This document shows positions 58,738-64,000 of a DNA stretch of 64,000 nucleotides, in pieces. The first letter of the stretch is position 1; the number at the start of each line of letters is the position of its first letter. Source of the DNA: Arthrobacter globiformis (GTDB taxonomy: Bacteria > Actinomycetota > Actinomycetes > Actinomycetales > Micrococcaceae). Location: NCBI RefSeq assembly GCF_030815865.1, contig NZ_JAUSXI010000001.1, positions 1,116,001 to 1,180,000 on the forward strand, read 5' to 3'. A program made the position numbers and the translations under genes. The notes under the pieces were generated by a model. The model searched no databases. It was given only the letters and a program-made list of their open reading frames with translations, and was not told the origin of the DNA.

Positions 58738-60300
58738 CTATTCGGGAACTACCAGCGCGGGGGTGTCCTGGCGGATGGTGTCGCCGCGGAAGTAGCCGGG
58801 CAGCAGCCGAGCCATCACCAGCATGAAGACGATCCCGAGGGCCAGGATCCCCACGCCGAGCACGAATACGAGTCCCACCCCGACGATCTCCGAACCGCTG
58901 CCAAACTCCGGCGCCCAGCTGTCGGCGGCCGTCTGGATGAAGACGACGGTGAGGACCAGTCCGCCCAGCATGGGGAACAGTAGCCGCATGAAGAAGTTGC
59001 GGACGCTGGAGAACAGGCTGTGCCGGAAGTACCACGTGCAGGCGAAGGCCGTGAGGCCGTAGTAGAAGCAGATCATCAGGCCCAGCGCCAGGATGGTGTC
59101 GTTGAGGACGTTCTCGCTGACCACCTTCATGACGGCGTAAAAGCCGCCGGAGATCCCGCCCGCGATCAGCGTGGCGAAGCCGGGGGACCCAAAGCGCTTG
59201 CTGACCGACGCGAAACGCGGCGGCAGGGCGCCGTAGTGACCCATTGCCAGCAGGCTGCGTGCCGGAGAGGCCATGGTGGACTGCAGGGACGAGGCGGTGC
59301 CGGCGAGCACTGCGAGTGACATCAGGATGGCCAGCGGACCCATTACCGGCGAGGCCAGCGCGGCGAAGATATTCGACTGGTTGTCCGGGTTGTTCAGGCC
59401 AATGCCGTCGGCGCCAGTGCCGGCAACCATCATGGTGGCCACGATGACGGCGAGGTAGAGGGCCAGGACGGCGACCGCCGTCGTGGTTCCTGCCTTGCCT
59501 GCGGTGCCCTTGCCGCCCTTAGTTTCCTCATTCACGGTCAGGCACACGTCCCAGCCCCAGTAGACGAAGACGGCGAGTGACATGCCGGCGGTGAACTGCT
59601 CGAAGCTCTCGATCTTGGCGGGGTTGAACCAGTCCCAACTAAACGCGAGGGAAGGACCGGCGTCACCGGATGCCGCGTGCGTGAGCGCCATGACAATGAA
59701 GACGCCCAGGACCAGGACCTGGAAACCGACCAGGCTGTACTGCACGAGTTTGGTGGCGTGCAGGCCGCGGTAACTGACCCAGACGGCGAGAGCCACGAAC
59801 GTGAGGCAGGTGGCAATATTGATTGCCTTGTTGGAGGTCAGGTCCGCGAGTTCGGGATTGTTGAACACCTGGGCCAGGAAGAGGTAGAAGAAGTCCACCG
59901 CGACGCCTGCCAGGTTGGATAAAACAATGATGTTGGCAGCGAGCAGGCCCCAGCCGCCCATCCAGCCGACGAACGGGCCGAACGCCTTTGTCGTCCAGGT
60001 GAACGTGGTGCCGCTGTCCGGGGAATCGGCGTTGAGCTCGCGGTAGGCGAACGCCACCAGGATCATCGGGATGAACGCGACGATAAAGATCGCCGGCAGC
60101 TGCACGCCCACGGCCCCGACGGCGGGCCCCAGCGAACTGGTGAGGCTGTAGGCCGGAGCCACCGAGGAAATACCCAGGACGACGACGGCCAGGAGGCCCA
60201 GCTGCCCGCCCTTCAGGCCCTTCCCGGTGATGCCGTGTGTTGCTGCGCCGGCCGGGGAATTCCCGCCGGGCTGGATACTCTCACGCGTGGTTTGGCTCAT
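58738..60300 (-). CDS. APC-family amino acid/polyamine permease
   Basis: 520 residues with about 12 hydrophobic segments. The N-terminal KGLKGGQLGLLAVVVLGISS VAPAYSLTS is the characteristic first helix region of the APC superfamily; GTTFTWTTKAFGPFVGWMGG W lies in helix 3. It is the last gene of the agmatine operon, 12 nt after the deiminase stop, so agmatine or putrescine is the likely substrate (inference from context). Confidence 0.88.
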   Translation of the reverse strand: MSQTTRESIQPGGNSPAGAATHGITGKGLKGGQLGLLAVVVLGISSVAPAYSLTSSLGPAVGAVGVQLPAIFIVAFIPMILVAFAYRELNADSPDSGTTFTWTTKAFGPFVGWMGGWGLLAANIIVLSNLAGVAVDFFYLFLAQVFNNPELADLTSNKAINIATCLTFVALAVWVSYRGLHATKLVQYSLVGFQVLVLGVFIVMALTHAASGDAGPSLAFSWDWFNPAKIESFEQFTAGMSLAVFVYWGWDVCLTVNEETKGGKGTAGKAGTTTAVAVLALYLAVIVATMMVAGTGADGIGLNNPDNQSNIFAALASPVMGPLAILMSLAVLAGTASSLQSTMASPARSLLAMGHYGALPPRFASVSKRFGSPGFATLIAGGISGGFYAVMKVVSENVLNDTILALGLMICFYYGLTAFACTWYFRHSLFSSVRNFFMRLLFPMLGGLVLTVVFIQTAADSWAPEFGSGSEIVGVGLVFVLGVGILALGIVFMLVMARLLPGYFRGDTIRQDTPALVVPE

Positions 60301-60312
60301 GACTGGCCCTTT

Positions 60313-61338
60313 CTAGACGGCAGCGGGCTGCTGCTGGGTGATGCAGTGAGTGCCCCCGCCGCGGGCGAAGAGTTCGCGGGCATCGATCCCCACAACTTTG
60401 CGCCCGGGATACGCATCGGCGAGGATGCGGAGTGCCTTCTCGTCGTTGGGGTCGGAGAACGTGCAGGCGATGACTCCGCCGTTGACCACCACATGGTTGA
60501 TGTAGCTGTAGTCCACGAAGCCCTCCGGATCCGTCAGGGCAACGGGCGCCGGGACTTCGATGATGGACCATTCCCGGCCGGCAGCATCCCTGGTGGAGGA
60601 CAGGAAGCTGATGATTTCGCGGCTCACCTCGTAGTCCGGGTGAGCAGGGTTCTGCTGGGAATGGACCAGAAGGGTGCCCGGGGACGGGATGGCGGCCACG
60701 ATGTCGACGTGCCCGCGCGTTCCGAACCGCTGGGAGTCACGGCTGAGCCCGCGCGGCAGCCAGATCACGTGTGCGGCACCAATGGTCATGGCCAGTTCGG
60801 CTTCGACGTCGGCCCTGCTGAGACCGGGATTACGGCCCGGATCCAGCTGCACCGTTTCGGTGACCAGCACCGTGCCCTCGCCGTCCACCTGGATGCCGCC
60901 ACCCTCGTTGACCAGCTCGGACACGAGGTGCCGGGCGCTCGACCGGCCGGCCACCTCGGCGGCGACCAGCGAGTCCTTGTCCCAACTGGCCCAGTCCTGG
61001 GCACCCCAGCCGTTGAAGACCCAGTCCACAGCGCCCAGGGCGCCGTTTCGGTCCAGGACAAACGTGGGGCCGATGTCGCGCATCCAGGCGTCGTTGAGTT
61101 CCGCCGTCAGTACCTCGACGGCGGGCGACAGGTAGAGGGCGGCGGTCCCGACGTCGGACGGGTCCACCACCATGGTGACCGGTTCAAACTCGACGGCGGC
61201 ATTCGCGACGGCGGCCCAGACGGAGCGGGCGGCGTGCGCCTCCTCCGCGGTCTCCCCGAGGGTGTAGCCGCCCGTGGGGAAGGCCATCCAGAGCCGCTCC
61301 TGGCGCGCCGTTTCGGCCGGCATGCGCCACGTGCTCAT
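60313..61338 (-). CDS. aguA: Agmatine deiminase
   Basis: 341 residues, peptidyl-arginine-deiminase (guanidino-modifying) superfamily. It hydrolyses agmatine to N-carbamoylputrescine and ammonia. MAFPTGGYTLGETAEEAHAA R, NDAWMRDIGPTFV, NEGGGIQVDGEGT, GTRGHVDIVA and the C-terminal catalytic Cys in GGGTHCITQQQP are all present. ATG 61338 overlaps the stop of the amidase gene (ATGA). The product is the substrate of that amidase, so the operon performs both steps from agmatine to putrescine. Confidence 0.92.
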   Translation of the reverse strand: MSTWRMPAETARQERLWMAFPTGGYTLGETAEEAHAARSVWAAVANAAVEFEPVTMVVDPSDVGTAALYLSPAVEVLTAELNDAWMRDIGPTFVLDRNGALGAVDWVFNGWGAQDWASWDKDSLVAAEVAGRSSARHLVSELVNEGGGIQVDGEGTVLVTETVQLDPGRNPGLSRADVEAELAMTIGAAHVIWLPRGLSRDSQRFGTRGHVDIVAAIPSPGTLLVHSQQNPAHPDYEVSREIISFLSSTRDAAGREWSIIEVPAPVALTDPEGFVDYSYINHVVVNGGVIACTFSDPNDEKALRILADAYPGRKVVGIDARELFARGGGTHCITQQQPAAV

Positions 61339-62381
61339 GCGCCCACCCCGCTGGTTGAGCCTGCCGAAACCAGCGGATCGATGCCGAACGGCTCCTCCGG
61401 GCGGACCGGCTCGGTGAGCCGGGCATACGTGTCCGGGCGGCGGGTGGTCAGGAAAGGAAACAGCGTCAGCCAGTCCTTGCGCTGGTCCAGGTCGAGGTCG
61501 GCCACGAGGACAGCCGACTCGTCGCGCGGCGCCTGGACCAGGATGCGGCCGTAGGGGTCGGAGATGAAGGATGAGCCGTAGAAGTTCAGGCTGCCCTCCT
61601 GGCCCCAGCGGTTCGGCACCACCATGAACAGGCCGTTGGCGATGCCGTTGCCCACAATGACCTGCTGCCAAAGCCGCTGGGTGTCAAAGTCCGGGAACAG
61701 CGGCTCGGAACCGATTGCCGTCGGGTACACCAGCAGTTCGGCACCGCCGAGGGAGTACATGCGGGCCAGTTCGGGAAACCACTCGTCCCAGCAGGTGGGC
61801 ATGCCCAGGCGGGCGCCGCGGAGTTCAGCCGGGGCATGGACCTCGTAGGCATCCTCCGCGGCGGGACCCTGACGGAAGAACTTGTCCTCGTAGTATCCGG
61901 CGGTCACCGGGATATGCAGTTTGTGGGTGCGGGCCAGGAGCTCCCCAGACGGGGACACCAGAATCGAGGTGTTCAAGCCCAGACCGTCATCCGAGCCGTC
62001 CGGGTTGCCGGCGCGCTGGTAAAGCGAGGCATGGACGGTGATGCCGTTGCGGCGGGCGGCCTCGGCAGCGAAGCGGAAGGTGGGGCCGGTCAGCAGGTCC
62101 TCGGCGGCGTCGGACGGGCGCGGCCGGTCCTGGCCCTGCCGCCCAAGGTCATTCTCCGGAACCTGGTCTGCGGGGTAGCGGGAAAGGGTGAGCTCGGGCA
62201 GGAACACCACGGTGGCGCCCAGCCGGGCGGCCCTGTCGATGCCGTCGTTGAGTTCCGCGCGGAGTGCGGCGGTGCTGCTGTGCCAGCGGTGCTGGACGAC
62301 GCCCACCCTCAAGGCGGGGCGTCCGGACGGCGCTGTCCGTGCGAGCGAGGCAGGCGCGTTGAGGCAGGTTATTTCGATCAT
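61335..62381 (-). CDS. aguB: N-carbamoylputrescine amidase-like carbon-nitrogen hydrolase
   Basis: 348 residues, nitrilase superfamily. Triad: VVFLPELTLSRYP (Glu), RTHKLHIPV (Lys) and MPTCWDEWFPE (Cys). Together with AguA it would convert N-carbamoylputrescine to putrescine, ammonia and carbon dioxide. Start ATG 62381, with TGGAGA about 10 nt upstream. The last residues (PLVSAGSTSGVGA) are encoded by a REP-like palindrome, 61348-61376, so the C-terminus seems to have been replaced or extended by it. A TetR-type operator lies at 62412-62436. Confidence 0.88.
   Translation of the reverse strand: MIEITCLNAPASLARTAPSGRPALRVGVVQHRWHSSTAALRAELNDGIDRAARLGATVVFLPELTLSRYPADQVPENDLGRQGQDRPRPSDAAEDLLTGPTFRFAAEAARRNGITVHASLYQRAGNPDGSDDGLGLNTSILVSPSGELLARTHKLHIPVTAGYYEDKFFRQGPAAEDAYEVHAPAELRGARLGMPTCWDEWFPELARMYSLGGAELLVYPTAIGSEPLFPDFDTQRLWQQVIVGNGIANGLFMVVPNRWGQEGSLNFYGSSFISDPYGRILVQAPRDESAVLVADLDLDQRKDWLTLFPFLTTRRPDTYARLTEPVRPEEPFGIDPLVSAGSTSGVGA
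61348..61376. repeat. Copy 3 of the REP-like palindrome, inside the aguB coding end
   Basis: CCGCTGGTTGAGCCTGCCGA followed by AACCAGCGG, arms CCGCTGGTT/AACCAGCGG. It lies wholly within the last codons of aguB. Confidence 0.7.
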
Positions 62382-62411
62382 GATGGTGATTTCTCCAGTG
62401 AGACGACCGTC

Positions 62412-62436
62412 ACTAAATGAATGACGTTCATTTAGT
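62412..62436. promoter_or_regulatory. TetR-type operator of the agmatine operon
   Basis: ACTAAATGAA, TGACG, TTCATTTAGT: perfect 10-bp arms around a 5-nt centre, 31 bp upstream of the aguB start. It is A/T rich against the background. The regulator gene is not in the window. Confidence 0.75.
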
Positions 62437-62612
62437 ATGCACGTGCCGCGCGGGCGTGGCAAGGGCAAATTGAATGCGGATCATTTATGACCCCGCCTAT
62501 GCATGCCCCGCAAAGTAGTAAGTAAGCTGATCGTGAAATTCGCATTCCGGTGCTCCCGGCGCCCTAGCACCTGCGGTAGCGTCGAAACCACTGGACCAAT
62601 CGAGGAGGATTC

Positions 62613-63092
62613 ATGAAGGCTTCACCGACACTGACCAACAACATGCAGGCCGTTCTGGCGGACCTGATCGAACTGCACGTGCAGGGCAAGCAGGCGCACT
62701 GGAACATCGTTGGGACCAACTTCAGGGATCTGCACCTTCAGCTCGACGAGATCGTCGACGCCGCCCGGGCCTTTGCCGACGACATCGCCGAGCGTATGCG
62801 TGCCCTGCATGCCCTGCCGGATGGGCGCAGCGCAACCGTGGCGAAGTCCACCAACCTTCCCCAGTTCCCGGAAGGACTGATCAGCACCAAGGATGCGATC
62901 GACCGCATTGTGGCAGCCCTTGAAGCGGCCGTCGGCACTATGCGCAAGGTCCACGACGAGGTGGATGAGGAAGACCCCACCACCGCAGACCTGCTGCACA
63001 CCTTCATCGAAAAGCTTGAGCAGTTCGCGTGGATGGTGGGCGCCGAGAACATGAAGGCGACGGCCAGCGCCACGAAGCCTGACAGTAAGTAA
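62613..63092 (+). CDS. dps: Dps-family DNA-protection ferritin
   Basis: 159 residues. A four-helix ferritin-like protein that oxidises and stores iron and may protect DNA in stress. The ferroxidase ligands are in KQAHWNIVG (His) and LDEIVDAARAFADDIAERM (Asp, Glu). The C-terminal helix VDEEDPTTADLLHTFIEKLE QFAWMVGAE is typical. GAGGAGGATTC precedes ATG 62613. It is divergent from the agmatine operon; a terminator follows. Confidence 0.93.
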   Translation: MKASPTLTNNMQAVLADLIELHVQGKQAHWNIVGTNFRDLHLQLDEIVDAARAFADDIAERMRALHALPDGRSATVAKSTNLPQFPEGLISTKDAIDRIVAALEAAVGTMRKVHDEVDEEDPTTADLLHTFIEKLEQFAWMVGAENMKATASATKPDSK

Positions 63093-63125
63093 CTGGCCGG
63101 CGGGATGCCCCTGCCGCTCCCCAAT

Positions 63126-63160
63126 GGGCAGCCCTGGAATTTCTCCGGGGCTGCCCGTTT
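63126..63160 (+). terminator. Terminator of dps
   Basis: GGGCAGCCCTGG and CCGGGGCTGCCC (one mismatch), then GTTTCTG. Confidence 0.75.
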
Positions 63161-63205
63161 CTGTGTCGGCTGCCGCGCGTGCGGCGCCGGGTTGCTGCGT
63201 CCCGG

Positions 63206-64000
63206 CTACTTCGCCCGCGGGACGCGGCGAAGTACGACGGCGGCGAGCACCGAGGCTCCCGCCATCAGTACCAGCGCAATAGCCGCGGTGATGTGGACAC
63301 CCGAATCAAACGCTGCCCGGGCGGCCGCCGTGAGGCCCTCCGCCACCCGGGCCGGCAGTGACCCGGCCAGCTCCACGGCCCCAGCCAGCGTTTCCCCGGC
63401 CTGATCCGCGGACGCCGCCGGGACCGTCTCGGTAACAGCCTCGGGCAGGGCGAGGTGCTGCTGGTATGACGCGGTCAGGATTGACCCCAGGACGGCTGTC
63501 CCGAGGAGTGAGCCCACCTCGTAGCCCGTCTCCGAGATGGCTGCGGCCGCTCCGGATTTTTCCGCGGGCACCGCTCCCAGAATCAGGTCGTTCGAGATGG
63601 TCTCGGCGGACCCCACACCCAGCGCCAGAATGAGGAGAGCGGCCAGCAGCGCGGTGGGACCGGCGTCGTGATCCCCGAACGCCACGAGGGCGTAACCGGC
63701 GGCGCTCAGCGCCAGTCCCGCGGCTACACAAATCCTGGCCGCACCTTCCGCACGAGCGGAACCACCAGCAGTCCCGCCACCACCATGGCGGTCAGGGCGG
63801 GCAGCATTGCCGTGCCGGATTCCGACGGCGACATGCCTTCAAGCAGCTGCAGGTGCTGGGCCAAAAACAGGATGAAGCCGTTGTAGGAGAACAGCGCCAG
63901 GACATTAGCCGTGATCGCCGTGCTGAACACGCGGTTCCTGAACAGCGACAAGTCCAGCAGCGGGGATGCGAGGGCCTGCTGCCGGCGGATGAACACGAGG
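63206..64000 (-). pseudogene. MFS transporter C-terminal half, frameshifted, N-terminus outside the window
   Basis: From the right edge the minus strand reads LLDLSLFRNRVFSTAITANV LALFSYNGFILFLAQHL, typical of the DHA2-type drug-resistance family, and ends early at VVPLVRKVRPGFV. Two extra bases (ACAC for AC at about 63725-63729) shift the frame. The other frame continues AAGLALSAAGYALVAFGDHD and SAAISETGYEVGSLLGTAVLG-like helices to the stop at 63206. Substrate unknown. The start lies beyond 64000. Confidence 0.8.

Overview
The window looks like a chromosomal segment of a high-GC actinobacterium of the Arthrobacter/Pseudarthrobacter type (Micrococcaceae). The grounds are strongly G/C-biased third codon positions, a CarD-ispD-ispF block, SenX3-RegX3 with PhoU, DUF4193 and DUF2516 proteins, the GlgE pathway, and a tRNA-free 16S-23S spacer. 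This is judged from protein and RNA similarity by eye; no database search was run.

Layout. 1-7.6 kb: a partial gene at the left edge, tRNA-Thr(CGT), a HAD-like protein lacking its nucleophile, a TAP-type lipoprotein hydrolase, holB-tmk, a trans-sulfuration enzyme, a DUF2516 protein and a methyltransferase. 7.7-18.5 kb: housekeeping genes, namely gpmA, phoU divergent from senX3-regX3 with a PHO-box-like repeat, carD, ispD-ispF, cysS, rlmB and a carbon-nitrogen hydrolase. 18.6-32.2 kb: storage-glucan metabolism, with glgX, a barnase/barstar-like pair, glgP, and the divergent glgE-treS-mak::glgB operon, which would turn trehalose into branched alpha-glucan (TreS to maltose, Mak to maltose-1-phosphate, GlgE to glucan, GlgB branching). 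32.3-38.3 kb: a complete rRNA operon with promoter, processing stems and terminator. 38.5-49 kb: an SRPBCC protein, an alpha-glucosidase/LacI operon with two operators, a glycolate oxidase-like flavoprotein, a DUF4032 protein, an MsiK/UgpC-type ATPase and otsB-otsA. 49-56.5 kb: a DsbA-like protein, tRNA-Thr(TGT), then an accessory stretch with a thioredoxin-reductase-like enzyme, an alpha/beta hydrolase, an HtrA-like protease and decayed genes, including an FAD oxidoreductase joined to a truncated MFS transporter. 56.5-64 kb: small conserved proteins, an AMIN-like secreted protein, an agmatine-degradation operon (N-carbamoylputrescine amidase, agmatine deiminase, permease) behind a TetR-type palindrome, dps, and a frameshifted MFS transporter cut by the window edge.

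Two themes stand out. First, several reading frames are broken by indels of 1-2 bases (mak::glgB, otsA, the FAD oxidoreductase, both MFS genes, two small remnants). Those in core genes lie in short G runs and may be sequencing errors; those in the accessory stretch come with truncations and look like true decay. Second, the intergenic DNA is unusually structured: a 32-bp repeat family at two loci, three copies of a dispersed palindrome (one forming the end of a coding sequence), nested hairpins, and many start codons placed 6-7 nt after a TANNNT hexamer, as in leaderless transcripts.
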